In this document: positions 42,513-50,150 of the stretch, piece after piece
How positions within the stretch are numbered: the first letter of the stretch is position 1
Layout of the letters: every line of letters starts with the position of its first letter
From: Streptomyces tendae
GTDB taxonomy: Bacteria > Actinomycetota > Actinomycetes > Streptomycetales > Streptomycetaceae
Length of the DNA stretch: 64,000 nucleotides
Direction: 5' to 3'
NCBI RefSeq assembly: GCF_014650435.1
Contig: NZ_BMUY01000002.1
Span: 310,001 to 374,000 of the forward strand
Position numbers and translations under genes: made by a program
Notes under the pieces: generated by a model
Seen by the model: the letters and a program-made list of their open reading frames with translations, nothing else
Database searches by the model: none
What the model was told of the DNA's origin: nothing

Positions 42513-43300
42513 AGGGCGCCGCGCGACTCGCCCCCGGCACGCCGTCCCCCGCCCCCGCCTGGGCGGCCTCCGACCCCTACGCCGCCGCCCTGCGGTCGGG
42601 ACACGGGCCGCTGTTCCTGCGCCGCACCGACGGCTGGCTGCTGCCGCTGGAGGTGGAGCGCTGGTGCGCGCGGGCCGACCCGGTGGACCTGGAGGTGCTG
42701 GACCGCTGCGAGGGCGCCGTCCTCGACGTGGGCTGCGGACCCGGCCGACTGGTGGCCGAACTCGCCGCCCGGGGCCGCACCGCCCTCGGCATCGACGTCA
42801 GCGAGGCCGCCGTGACCCGCACCGTACGGCTCGGCGGCCAGTCCCTGCGGCGCTCCGTGTTCGAGCCGCTGCCCGGCGAGGGGCGCTGGGACACCGTCCT
42901 GCTGATGGACGGCAACGTCGGTATCGGCGGCGATCCCCGTGCGCTGCTCGCCCGCGTCGCCGCCCTGCTCGCCCCCGGCGGCCTGCTGATCGCCGAGACC
43001 GCCCCGGTCGACGTCGACGAACGCGCCCACGTGCAGCTCGTCGGCGTCACCGACGCCCACGCCCGTGCCGCCGGCAGCCCGTTCCCGTGGGCGCGGATCG
43101 GCACCCGCGCCCTGCTGCGCCGGGCGGGCGCGGCCGGCTGGCGCAGTGCCGGTCAGTGGACGTCGGGCGGGCGCCGCTTCGTCGCGCTGCGCAGCAGCCG
43201 CCCGGCGAGCAGCAGCGCCGAGCCGCCGAACAGCACCGCCGTGATCAGCAGCCAGCGGGCGAGGAAGCCGTCCGCCGACAGCCCGGTGACCCCCGCGTAG
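42509..43300 (+). CDS. SAM-dependent methyltransferase with extended overlapping C-terminus
   Basis: 263 residues from GTG 42509. Motif I GAVLDVGCGPGRLVAELA, TALGIDVSEAAV, and a later ALLAPGGLLIAETAPVDVDE fit class I methyltransferases. The natural end of the fold is near GRRFVALRSS; the frame then runs 36 more residues rich in Ser/Pro, antisense to the last 148 bases of the convergent membrane protein gene. Such an overlap suggests that the methyltransferase lost an earlier stop. Third gene in the coupled glycosyltransferase set; the substrate is unknown. Confidence 0.85.
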   Translation: MKGAARLAPGTPSPAPAWAASDPYAAALRSGHGPLFLRRTDGWLLPLEVERWCARADPVDLEVLDRCEGAVLDVGCGPGRLVAELAARGRTALGIDVSEAAVTRTVRLGGQSLRRSVFEPLPGEGRWDTVLLMDGNVGIGGDPRALLARVAALLAPGGLLIAETAPVDVDERAHVQLVGVTDAHARAAGSPFPWARIGTRALLRRAGAAGWRSAGQWTSGGRRFVALRSSRPASSSAEPPNSTAVISSQRARKPSADSPVTPA

Positions 43301-43638
43301 CTCGCGTCGACCCGGCCGCCGATCAGCGGGAACCACACCAACAGGAGCAGCCCGGAGCAGGCCGCCGGAAACCGGACGTACGAGGTCCACTCACTGTGCC
43401 GGGCCGCGCCGAGACCTCCCGTGAGCGCCCGGTCCGCCACCGAGTACAGCGGCAGCAGGACCAAGTCGTGCAGGAGTGCCGCGCCCACGAACCAGAGGAC
43501 CACGCCGAGCCAGTCGCCGGCGAGCAGCCGCACGCCCGCGTAGCCCGCGAGCGCGAAGGAGCAGGCGAGGAGGAGGATCTGGAAAGGACTGCCGATCCGG
43601 GGCCGCCGCGCCCCCTGCACCCGGCGTACGCGCTTCAT
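43153..43638 (-). CDS. Integral membrane protein following the molybdopterin oxidoreductase
   Basis: 161 residues from ATG at 43636-43638. Four helices: ILLLACSFALAGYAGVRLLA, WLGVVLWFVGAALLHDLVLL, PAACSGLLLLVWFPLIGG and WLLITAVLFGGSALLLAGRL. No catalytic motif. It overlaps the upstream molybdopterin gene (ATGA), so it may be its membrane partner. Its last 148 bases overlap the methyltransferase gene in antisense. No named family recognised. Confidence 0.75.
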   Translation of the reverse strand: MKRVRRVQGARRPRIGSPFQILLLACSFALAGYAGVRLLAGDWLGVVLWFVGAALLHDLVLLPLYSVADRALTGGLGAARHSEWTSYVRFPAACSGLLLLVWFPLIGGRVDASYAGVTGLSADGFLARWLLITAVLFGGSALLLAGRLLRSATKRRPPDVH

Positions 43639-44909
43639 CCCAGGTCTCCGAACGTCATCCGGGCCACCCACTTGGTGTTCAGCACGCCGGGCGCGGCGGG
43701 CACGATGATCCGCGCCGGGTGTCCGTGGTCCGGGCTCAGCTGCTCGCCGTTGACGTACAGGGCGAGCAGGGAGCGCGGGTCGGCCACCTGGTTGGCGCGC
43801 AGGGCCCCGCTGCGGAAGGCGCCGCGTCGCTGGAGGGACTCGACGAACACGTCCGGCGGGTCGTCCCCGTGGCCCGCGAGCGCGGCCAGGTCCCGCAGCC
43901 GCACCCCGCGCCACCACTGGTCGGACGTCGACCAGCCCTCGACGCAGGCGATGGGCAGGGCCGCGCTGTGCTGCTCCATGGCGAGCAGGTCGGCGCGGCT
44001 GAGCCGGACGCTTCCCGCCCGCCCCGTCACGACGAGCCGCCAGGTGTCCTCGCGGGTCTCGGCCGGGTCGATGCCGACGTGGGCGGCCGTCTTGTTGATC
44101 TGGAAACCGTTCGGGCCACTGCCCGGCTCGGGTCCCCCGTGCGGGGAGAGCACGGCGGTGGCCCGCAGCGGCCCGTCGAAGCCGCGGCCCGCGTTGGTGG
44201 CGAACATCAGCAGCGAGCCGCCCCCGACGAACCACAGCGCGCCGCGCCGCGAGACGGTGGGCGCGGCGGGCCGCGGCGAGACCAGGTCGTCCCGCTCCTC
44301 CCGCTCCACCCGCACCTCCGGCTCCACCCGCTCCCCCCGCATCGCCCGGAGGTTGCGCAGCGCGGTCGGCGCCTTCAGCACGGCGTGTGCGACGAACGCG
44401 CCGAAGAAGACCCAGGCGCCGTAGAAGTGCAGCGGGTAGAAGGAGCCGGGGAAGAGATAGTCCAGCTGGATGTTGAGCACCCCGGTGGCGAACTCGAACA
44501 GGGCGCCGCCGACCAGCAGCAGCAGCGAGATCCGCTCCAGCGCGTGGGCGAGCGAGCGGACCGGCGGCAGCGTGAACAGCCTCGGCACCACCGACCACAG
44601 CTTGGCCAGCAGCACCGGGATCAGGACCAGCCCGAGGGTCACGTGGACGCCCTGCGTGAGCCGGTACAGCCAGGGCGGGTCGGTCGGCCAGGCGAAGAGG
44701 TAGAAGCCGAGGATCCCCTTGTCCGGGGTCTTGTCGTTGACCGGCGCCAGATCCGGGTTGTAGGCGGCGTAGGACAGCAGCCCCGTCACGAACAGCACGG
44801 TGATGCCGACGAGCAGGACGAGGCCGAGCACCGAGGTGAACCAGGGCCCGCGCAGCGGGCTGCGCCAGAAACCCGGGGAGGAGGGAAGCCGTGGGGCGAG
44901 GTCGCGCAT
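43635..44909 (-). CDS. Membrane-anchored molybdopterin-dependent oxidoreductase with cytochrome b561-like N-terminus
   Basis: 424 residues from ATG at 44907-44909. The first half has four to five helices with histidines placed for heme (LTQGVHVTLGLVLIPVLLA, YPLHFYGAWVFFGAFVAHAV), like cytochrome b561/YedZ proteins. The second half is a sulfite-oxidase/YedY-like Mo domain: QINKTAAHVGI, TWRLVVTGRAG, IACVEGWS (Mo-ligand Cys) and PDHGHPARIIVPA. The fusion suggests electron transfer from quinol or cytochrome to periplasmic substrates such as methionine sulfoxide. Followed by a coupled membrane protein. The longer start at 44957 is less likely. Confidence 0.87.
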   Translation of the reverse strand: MRDLAPRLPSSPGFWRSPLRGPWFTSVLGLVLLVGITVLFVTGLLSYAAYNPDLAPVNDKTPDKGILGFYLFAWPTDPPWLYRLTQGVHVTLGLVLIPVLLAKLWSVVPRLFTLPPVRSLAHALERISLLLLVGGALFEFATGVLNIQLDYLFPGSFYPLHFYGAWVFFGAFVAHAVLKAPTALRNLRAMRGERVEPEVRVEREERDDLVSPRPAAPTVSRRGALWFVGGGSLLMFATNAGRGFDGPLRATAVLSPHGGPEPGSGPNGFQINKTAAHVGIDPAETREDTWRLVVTGRAGSVRLSRADLLAMEQHSAALPIACVEGWSTSDQWWRGVRLRDLAALAGHGDDPPDVFVESLQRRGAFRSGALRANQVADPRSLLALYVNGEQLSPDHGHPARIIVPAAPGVLNTKWVARMTFGDLG

Positions 44910-45022
44910 GTCCCGACCGTAGGCCGGGACCGGCCCCCGGAACGGTCCACGACCCATGACGAAACGCTGACGTCCGCCGTGCGCACCGCCCGATGCGTGA
45001 TCTCCCGGCCTACGGTGCCGGG

Positions 45023-46384
45023 GTGACCGTGACCCGCCCGCGCCCCGTGCCCCGCGACCTGTACGCCGTGGCGGCCGCCGTGCTGCTCGTGACGGCCGCC
45101 GTCCTGGTCGGCCGGTACGTGTACACCTACGACGACCTGATCGTCGGCTGGCCGCCCCTGCTGGGCCGCTGGGACCCGCATCTGGGCCCCGGCACCCCGG
45201 CCGCCGTGGTGGTCGCGGCGGCGGTCGTGGCGTACGGCCCGGCCGTCGCCGCCCGGCTGCCGTGGCGTGCGCTGCTGCCGGCGGCCTGGGGCACGGCGCT
45301 GGCCTGGACCTGGTCGCTGGCGCTGATCGACGGGTGGGAACGGGGCGTCGCCGGACGGCTCACCACAAGCCAGGAGTACCTCTCGGTCATCGACCGCTGG
45401 CACGACATCCCGGCGACCCTGCGGGACTTCAACGGCCACATCCTGCTCCACTCCCCCGACAACTGGCCCGCCCACGTCGCCGGTCACCCGCCCGGGGCCA
45501 CGCTCACCTACGTGCTCCTGGACCGGATCGGGCTCGGCGGCGGGGGCTGGGCCGGGGCCCTGACCATCACCGTGGGCGCGACGGCGGGCGTGGCGGTGCT
45601 GGTCGCGGTGCGGGCCCTGGCCGCCGAGCGGCTCGCCCGGCGGGCGGCGCCCTTCCTGGTCCTGGCACCGGCGGCGGTGTGGATGGGCACGTCCGCCGAC
45701 GGCTACTTCGCGGCGGTCGCCGCGTGGGCGGTGGCTCTGCTGGCCCTCGCGGTCACCGGGCGGCGGCTGTGGTGGGCGGCGGGCTCGGGACTGCTGTTCG
45801 GGCTGACCTGCTACCTCTCGTACGGCCTGACGCTGTTCGCGGTGGTCGCGGCGGCGGTGCTCCTGCTGGGGCGGCGCGGGGTACGGGCGCGGCCGGTGCT
45901 GTTCGTGCCGCTGCTGGCGGGGGCGGCGGTGGTGCCGGCGGCGTTCACGGCGGCCGGGTTCGACTGGTGGGAGGCGTACCACCTGCTGGTAGAGAGGTAC
46001 TACGAGGGCGCGGCCGGTGTCCGCCCCTACGCCTACTGGGTGTGGGCCAACCTCGCCTGCACGGTGCTCATCACGGGCCTTGCGACGGTGGCGGGCCTGC
46101 GGCGGGCCGGAGGCGTACTGGTCCGGCGGCGCGCCGAGGGCGTGCGGGCGGACGGTGCGCGGGCCGGGGAGACCCGGCTGGCGTTCCTCGTGGCCGCCGC
46201 GCTGCTCGCGCTGCTGGCCGCGGACCTGTCCGGCATGAGCAAGGCGGAGACGGAACGCATCTGGCTCCCCTTCGCCCTGTGGCTCCTCGCGGCCTGCGCC
46301 TTCCTCACCCGGCCGCGCGGCTGGCTGGCGGCGCAGGCGGTCCTGGCCCTGCTCCTGAACCACCTGGTGGCGACCGGCTGGTGA
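45023..46384 (+). CDS. Polytopic membrane protein, GT39/ArnT-like
   Basis: 453 residues from GTG 45023 (ATG 44993 is an alternative; neither has a clear ribosome site). About eleven helices, with an extracytoplasmic loop holding the acidic motif YTYDDLIVGWPPLLGRWDP and the segment WPAHVAGHPPGATLTYVLLD. This pattern resembles GT39/ArnT-type polyprenol-phosphate-sugar transferases. It probably transfers a sugar at the outer face from a polyprenyl carrier, perhaps supplied by the GT2 gene at 41 kb. Divergent from the molybdopterin gene. Confidence 0.75.
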   Translation: MTVTRPRPVPRDLYAVAAAVLLVTAAVLVGRYVYTYDDLIVGWPPLLGRWDPHLGPGTPAAVVVAAAVVAYGPAVAARLPWRALLPAAWGTALAWTWSLALIDGWERGVAGRLTTSQEYLSVIDRWHDIPATLRDFNGHILLHSPDNWPAHVAGHPPGATLTYVLLDRIGLGGGGWAGALTITVGATAGVAVLVAVRALAAERLARRAAPFLVLAPAAVWMGTSADGYFAAVAAWAVALLALAVTGRRLWWAAGSGLLFGLTCYLSYGLTLFAVVAAAVLLLGRRGVRARPVLFVPLLAGAAVVPAAFTAAGFDWWEAYHLLVERYYEGAAGVRPYAYWVWANLACTVLITGLATVAGLRRAGGVLVRRRAEGVRADGARAGETRLAFLVAAALLALLAADLSGMSKAETERIWLPFALWLLAACAFLTRPRGWLAAQAVLALLLNHLVATGW

Positions 46385-46394
46385 ACACACGCGA

Positions 46395-46422
46395 AGGGCC
46401 CGCACCGTGCGGTGCGGGCCCT
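46395..46422 (-). terminator. 12-bp perfect hairpin after the second csp gene
   Basis: AGGGCCCGCACC (46395-46406), loop GTGC, GGTGCGGGCCCT (46411-46422). It begins 10 bases after the convergent membrane gene and lies about 59 bases downstream of the csp stop, so it can serve both. Its stem shares GGCCCGCACC with the terminator of the first csp gene. Confidence 0.8.
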
Positions 46423-46480
46423 CGACAGGTGCTGCGCGACTACCGCGCGACGTACTGCACGCGGGTCGTCACGCGGGTCG

Positions 46481-46684
46481 TTACGCGGGAACGATGTTCT
46501 CCGCCTGCGGGCCCTTCTGGCCCTGCGTGACGTCGAAGTTCACCCGCTGGCCCTCCTGGAGCTCGCGGAAGCCCTGGGCGTTGATGTTCGAGTAGTGGGC
46601 GAAGACGTCGGCGCCGCCGCCGTCCTGCGCGATGAAACCGAAGCCCTTTTCGGCGTTGAACCACTTCACGGTACCGGAAGCCAT
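46481..46684 (-). CDS. Cold-shock protein (CspA family), second copy
   Basis: 67 residues from ATG at 46682-46684 with AGGAG 8 bases upstream. It differs from the first copy at few positions (for example AQDGGGAD against EQDGGGPD); RNP1 ([12 protein letters not shown]) and RNP2 (DVFAHYS) are intact. An RNA chaperone of the same class. Both copies share the two-box leader, extended -10 promoter and terminator stem, pointing to a relatively recent duplication of a whole transcription unit or to strong constraint. Confidence 0.96.
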   Translation of the reverse strand: MASGTVKWFNAEKGFGFIAQDGGGADVFAHYSNINAQGFRELQEGQRVNFDVTQGQKGPQAENIVPA

Positions 46685-46735
46685 GCTTTTTTCTCCTAGG
46701 CAGTGTTGAAGGCCCGCACCGTGCGGAGCCTCCCA

Positions 46736-46812
46736 TCGCCGCGATGATCACCTGCCCGGAACCCGGGGTCGACGCACAGGGCAACCACAACTGCAACATG
46801 TCCAGGTTAGCA
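46736..46812 (-). promoter_or_regulatory. Promoter and conserved leader of the second csp gene
   Basis: Read on the minus strand: extended -10 TGC-TAACCT (46812-46804), box 1 GTTGCAGTTGTGGTTGCC (46797-46780) and box 2 GGTGATCATCGCGGCGA (46752-46736). Both boxes are identical to those before the first csp gene; the gap between them is 27 bases here and 18 there. The leader is about 110 bases long. Confidence 0.65.
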
Positions 46813-46847
46813 CGGAATGTACCGTCAATCCGGGAGGAAACGCCGGA

Positions 46848-47519
46848 TCAGCCCCCGAGGACCAGGACGCCGTACCGGCCGAGCACGGACGACTGGAGGG
46901 TGTCGCCCTCGGCGTAGCGCCAGCCCCAGGAGCGCAGCGCCTGCACGGTCGCGCCGTTGGTGCGGTCCACCAGGGTGACACCGAGGGCGGCCTCGTGCTC
47001 GGCCAGCAGGCGGGTCTGCAACCGCCGGGCGAGGTTCCAGGCGCGGTCCTGGTGCTGTCTGCGCACGCGGGCCGGCACGACGATCCCGGAGACCAGGAAG
47101 AGCCGGCCCGACGCGGCGACGGACAGCACGCTCCCCGGCAGGTACGGCTCGAGTCCCCGCACGCCGCGCGGGTCGCCGCCGGGCACGGGGTAGCCGTAGG
47201 CACAGCCGGTCAGGACGGTGGTCTCCGCTATCAGCAGACCGAAGCCCGGACGCCGTACGTCGGCGCCCAGTCGGCGCAGGAAGGCGCCGCGGGCCGCGTT
47301 CCACGCCCGGGGGCCGCCGCCGGAGGTCTGCGCGTACAGGTCGCCCAGCTCGGCGAACCGGTCCTCGATCTGACGCCGGGTCAGCGGCCGCAGCCGCTCA
47401 CCGGCCTGCGGCGAGGAACCCTGCCGCGGGCCCGGACGCCGCGCACCCGGCCGGTGGGCCGCGGCGGGCCGCTCCTGACGCTCCGTGGTCGCCGGCCGCA
47501 CCGGCACGTGCACCGTCAT
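46848..47519 (-). CDS. Hypothetical protein, possibly GNAT-like
   Basis: 223 residues from ATG at 47517-47519. The first 45 residues are disordered and basic. The folded part has RRQIEDRFAELGDLYAQTSG, GFGLLIAETTVLTGCAYGYP, LFLVSGIVVPARVRRQHQDR and LGVTLVDRTNGATVQALRSW. The V-V-P-x-R-V-R-R-x-H-Q-D-R segment is placed like the acetyl-CoA loop of GNAT proteins, but the match is weak. Similar proteins seem common in Streptomyces. It follows the kinase gene in the same direction with a 141-base gap. Function unproven. Confidence 0.6.
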   Translation of the reverse strand: MTVHVPVRPATTERQERPAAAHRPGARRPGPRQGSSPQAGERLRPLTRRQIEDRFAELGDLYAQTSGGGPRAWNAARGAFLRRLGADVRRPGFGLLIAETTVLTGCAYGYPVPGGDPRGVRGLEPYLPGSVLSVAASGRLFLVSGIVVPARVRRQHQDRAWNLARRLQTRLLAEHEAALGVTLVDRTNGATVQALRSWGWRYAEGDTLQSSVLGRYGVLVLGG

Positions 47520-47660
47520 GAGGCGAGTCCTGCCCCGGGCTCGGGCGGATACCGGCCCGGCGTCGTCGATCGCCGGGAGCGGCACCGGTGTCGGGGCCGG
47601 TGCGCGGCAGGCCCCCGGTTCCTCCACCGTACTGCGGGCCCCGGCCCGTGGCCCGGTGGG

Positions 47661-48911
47661 TCAGCTCCCGCAGGGCAGGTCCACGTCCAGGGTGGTGGGG
47701 CCGCCGGGCGGGCTGCTCAGGCGGAGGGTGCCGTCCAGTGCCGCGACGCGGCGGCGGATGCCGGTCAGGCCCGACCCGCCGTCCTCGTCGGCGCCGCCCC
47801 GGCCGTCGTCCTCGACCAGCAGGCGCAGCCGGCCCCCGCGGGCCCGGACCGTGACCGAGGCGCGGGCGGCACCGCTGTGCTTCGCGATGTTCGTGAGCGC
47901 CTCGGCCACCACGAAGTACGCCGTCGCCTCGACCGACGCCGCGCATCGCTCGGGCACGTCGGCCTCGACGCGGCACGGCACCCCGCAGTCCGCCGCGAGT
48001 CCCGACAGCGCGCCCGCGAGACCGCGGTCGGCGAGGACCGGCGGCAGGATGCCCCGCGCCACCGAACGCAGCTCCGCCAGCGCCTGCTCCGCGGCGGACT
48101 GCGCACGCTCCAGCAACTCGTCCGCCCCGGAGGGGTCGCGCGCCGCCATGCGTCGGGCCGCGCCCAGCAGCACCGTCACCGACACCAGCCGGTTCTGCGC
48201 TCCGTCGTGCAGGGACCGTTCGATCCGGCGCAGCTCGGTGGCGTGCGCGTCCAGCGCCGCGGCCCGGGTCGCGGTCAGCTCCGCCACCCGCAACGACAGG
48301 TCCGTGTCCGGGCCCGCCGCGAGCAGCCGCCGGGCCGGGGCGGCCTGGAGCCGCGCCATGCCGGGGCCCAGGCCCAGGACGATCGCGGTCCAGCCCACGC
48401 CCAGCAGGGTCGCCGCGAGCGCGTCCGGCCAGCCGTGCGCGGTGCCGACGCCGATGGACGTGGTCGTCGCCTCCCCGGGGCTCAGCCGCCACCACAGCGG
48501 GAAGGTGGTGTCCCGGACGGCGCAGAGCGGCAGCAGGAAGCCGAGCAGGCCCAGCAGGAGCCCCAGGGTGGCGTGCCGGACCAGCCAGTTCAGCTCGCGC
48601 CGGGTGGTGGCATCGCCCAGGGCCGCGCGCAGCCGGGTGGGCGGCGGGTCGGGCGGGACGATCTCCGGGCCCCGGCGGGACAGGCGTTCGCGTTCCCGGC
48701 GGGCGAGCGCGTGCAGGGCGCGCAGGGCGGCGGGGGCGAGCAGCAGACCCACGCCGGCCGGCGCGGTCACGGCGGCCAGCGCCACCAGCAGCAGCACGCC
48801 CAGCGCCAGGAACGCGGTGCCGAGCCCGCCGACGAGCTGCCCCGTCGCGGCACCGGCGGCACGCAGCGTCCGTACGGCGGTCTCCCGCACGGACGTGACC
48901 GGCACCGTCAT
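47661..48911 (-). CDS. Orphan sensor histidine kinase (HisKA_3, NarL-partner type)
   Basis: 416 residues from ATG at 48909-48911. N-terminal helices at about 20-60 (LGTAFLALGVLLLVALAAVT) and 110-135 (LGLLLGLLGFLLPLCA), a further pair near 165-190, then H-box R-I-E-R-S-L-H-D-G-A-Q-N-R-L-V, N-box FVVAEALTNIAKHSG and G-box LLVEDDGRGGADEDGGSGLT. This class phosphorylates LuxR/NarL-type regulators, but none is adjacent: the next gene downstream is the 46848 hypothetical. It is divergent from an ABC-FtsX set, so it may sense the same stimulus and signal to a remote regulator such as the one at 56682. Confidence 0.88.
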   Translation of the reverse strand: MTVPVTSVRETAVRTLRAAGAATGQLVGGLGTAFLALGVLLLVALAAVTAPAGVGLLLAPAALRALHALARRERERLSRRGPEIVPPDPPPTRLRAALGDATTRRELNWLVRHATLGLLLGLLGFLLPLCAVRDTTFPLWWRLSPGEATTTSIGVGTAHGWPDALAATLLGVGWTAIVLGLGPGMARLQAAPARRLLAAGPDTDLSLRVAELTATRAAALDAHATELRRIERSLHDGAQNRLVSVTVLLGAARRMAARDPSGADELLERAQSAAEQALAELRSVARGILPPVLADRGLAGALSGLAADCGVPCRVEADVPERCAASVEATAYFVVAEALTNIAKHSGAARASVTVRARGGRLRLLVEDDGRGGADEDGGSGLTGIRRRVAALDGTLRLSSPPGGPTTLDVDLPCGS

Positions 48912-49009
48912 CCGCCTGCCTCCCTCCGGTCCGTGCGCCCCGCTCCGGCGTGCGCGTGGGGCCGACCCTATGCCGCCGGACGGGCCGGCGGCGGGTGCGG
49001 AGCCGGAGA

Positions 49010-49025
49010 GTACAGCCTGCTGTAC
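49010..49025. promoter_or_regulatory. Inverted repeat GTACAG-CCTG-CTGTAC in the kinase/ABC divergent region
   Basis: A 6-bp perfect inverted repeat about 100 bases before the 49118 gene and 99 bases before the kinase gene. Its placement suits an operator for the divergent promoters. Confidence 0.45.
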
Positions 49026-49117
49026 CCCGGACCGGGCGGCCCACGGGATCGGCCGCCGGGTGCCTCGCTCCATAGCGTCGGGGACGACCGAGAGCGACGC
49101 CGACGGAGGCCGCAGCC

Positions 49118-49396
49118 ATGACGCACCAGGATCGCCACAACCAGCAGGACCCCTACCGCCTGGGCGTGCCCCAGGCCGTCCCGACCGCCGCTTCGGCCCC
49201 CGGCGAGGGCCCGGACGCCGTCTCGCGCGGGGACGTCCTGCGGACGCTGCTGTGGGCCGTGGTGGTGCTCAGCGCGGTCGCCAACATGGCCCTCTCCTTC
49301 ACCGGTGCCGCCGCCCCGCTCCACCTGGCCAGCGGCGTGGTCACCGTGCTCGCCGCCGGGACCCTCGTCGTGCGCGGCCTGCGGGGGCGGCGATGA
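49118..49396 (+). CDS. Small membrane protein leading an ABC-FtsX operon
   Basis: 92 residues from ATG 49118 with GGAGG about 9 bases upstream. A disordered Gln/Pro-rich first 38 residues precedes two helices: TLLWAVVVLSAVANMALSF and PLHLASGVVTVLAAGTLVV, with a basic end R-G-L-R-G-R-R. The stop overlaps the ATPase start (ATGA). It probably accompanies the transporter. No family recognised. Confidence 0.65.
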   Translation: MTHQDRHNQQDPYRLGVPQAVPTAASAPGEGPDAVSRGDVLRTLLWAVVVLSAVANMALSFTGAAAPLHLASGVVTVLAAGTLVVRGLRGRR

Positions 49397-50148
49397 GCAC
49401 CGCAGCCCTCACCGCCGTCACCGCGCGCCGGGCGCCCGCCATCGCGCTGGACCGGGTCGCCCGGACGTACCCGGGCGGCGTACGGGCCCTGGACGAGGTG
49501 TCGCTGACCGTGGAGCACGGCACGTTTCTCGCGGTGATGGGGCCCTCGGGGTCCGGCAAGAGCACGCTGATGCACTGCGCCGCCGGGCTCGACTCCCCCA
49601 CGTCCGGCAGCGTCCGCATCGACGGGCAGGAGATCTCCGGCCTGAACGAGACCCGCCGCACCGAACTGCGCCGCGAACGCGTCGGGTTCGTGTTCCAGGC
49701 GTACAACCTGATCCCCTCGCTCAGCGTCGAGGACAACGTCACGCTGCCGCTGCGCCTGGCCGGCCGGCGCCCGGACCGGGACTGGCTGCGGACGCTGACC
49801 GAGCGGGTGGGGCTGGCCGACCGGCTGTCGCACCGCCCCGCCGAGCTGTCCGGCGGCCAGCAGCAACGGGCCGCCGTCGTACGGGCGCTGGCGGCCAAGC
49901 CCGCCGTCGTCTTCGCGGACGAGCCGACCGGCGCGCTGGACCTGCGCAGCGCCCACCAGGTGCTCGACCTGCTGCGCGCACTCGTCGACGACCTCGGTCA
50001 AACGGTGGTCATGGTCACCCACGACCCGGCCGCGGCGGCCCGCGCGCACCGGGCACTGGTGATGGCCGACGGCCGGGTGGTCGAGGCCCTGGAGCGGCCG
50101 ACGGCCCCGCAACTGGCCCAGCGGCTCGTCGCGTTGGGGGAGCGGTAG
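49393..50148 (+). CDS. ABC transporter ATP-binding protein (LolD/MacB-type)
   Basis: 251 residues. Walker A VMGPSGSGKSTLMHCAAGLD, Q-loop VGFVFQAYNLIPSLSVEDNV, signature LSGGQQQRAAVVRALAAKP, Walker B AVVFADEPTGALD and H-loop VMVTHDPAAAA are all intact. The ATPase works with the FtsX-type permease encoded 3 bases downstream. Systems of this type export or clear antimicrobial peptides and lipids, or act as mechanotransmission complexes. A kinase gene lies divergently 206 bases before the operon. Confidence 0.93.
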   Translation: MSTAALTAVTARRAPAIALDRVARTYPGGVRALDEVSLTVEHGTFLAVMGPSGSGKSTLMHCAAGLDSPTSGSVRIDGQEISGLNETRRTELRRERVGFVFQAYNLIPSLSVEDNVTLPLRLAGRRPDRDWLRTLTERVGLADRLSHRPAELSGGQQQRAAVVRALAAKPAVVFADEPTGALDLRSAHQVLDLLRALVDDLGQTVVMVTHDPAAAARAHRALVMADGRVVEALERPTAPQLAQRLVALGER

Positions 50149-50150
50149 AC

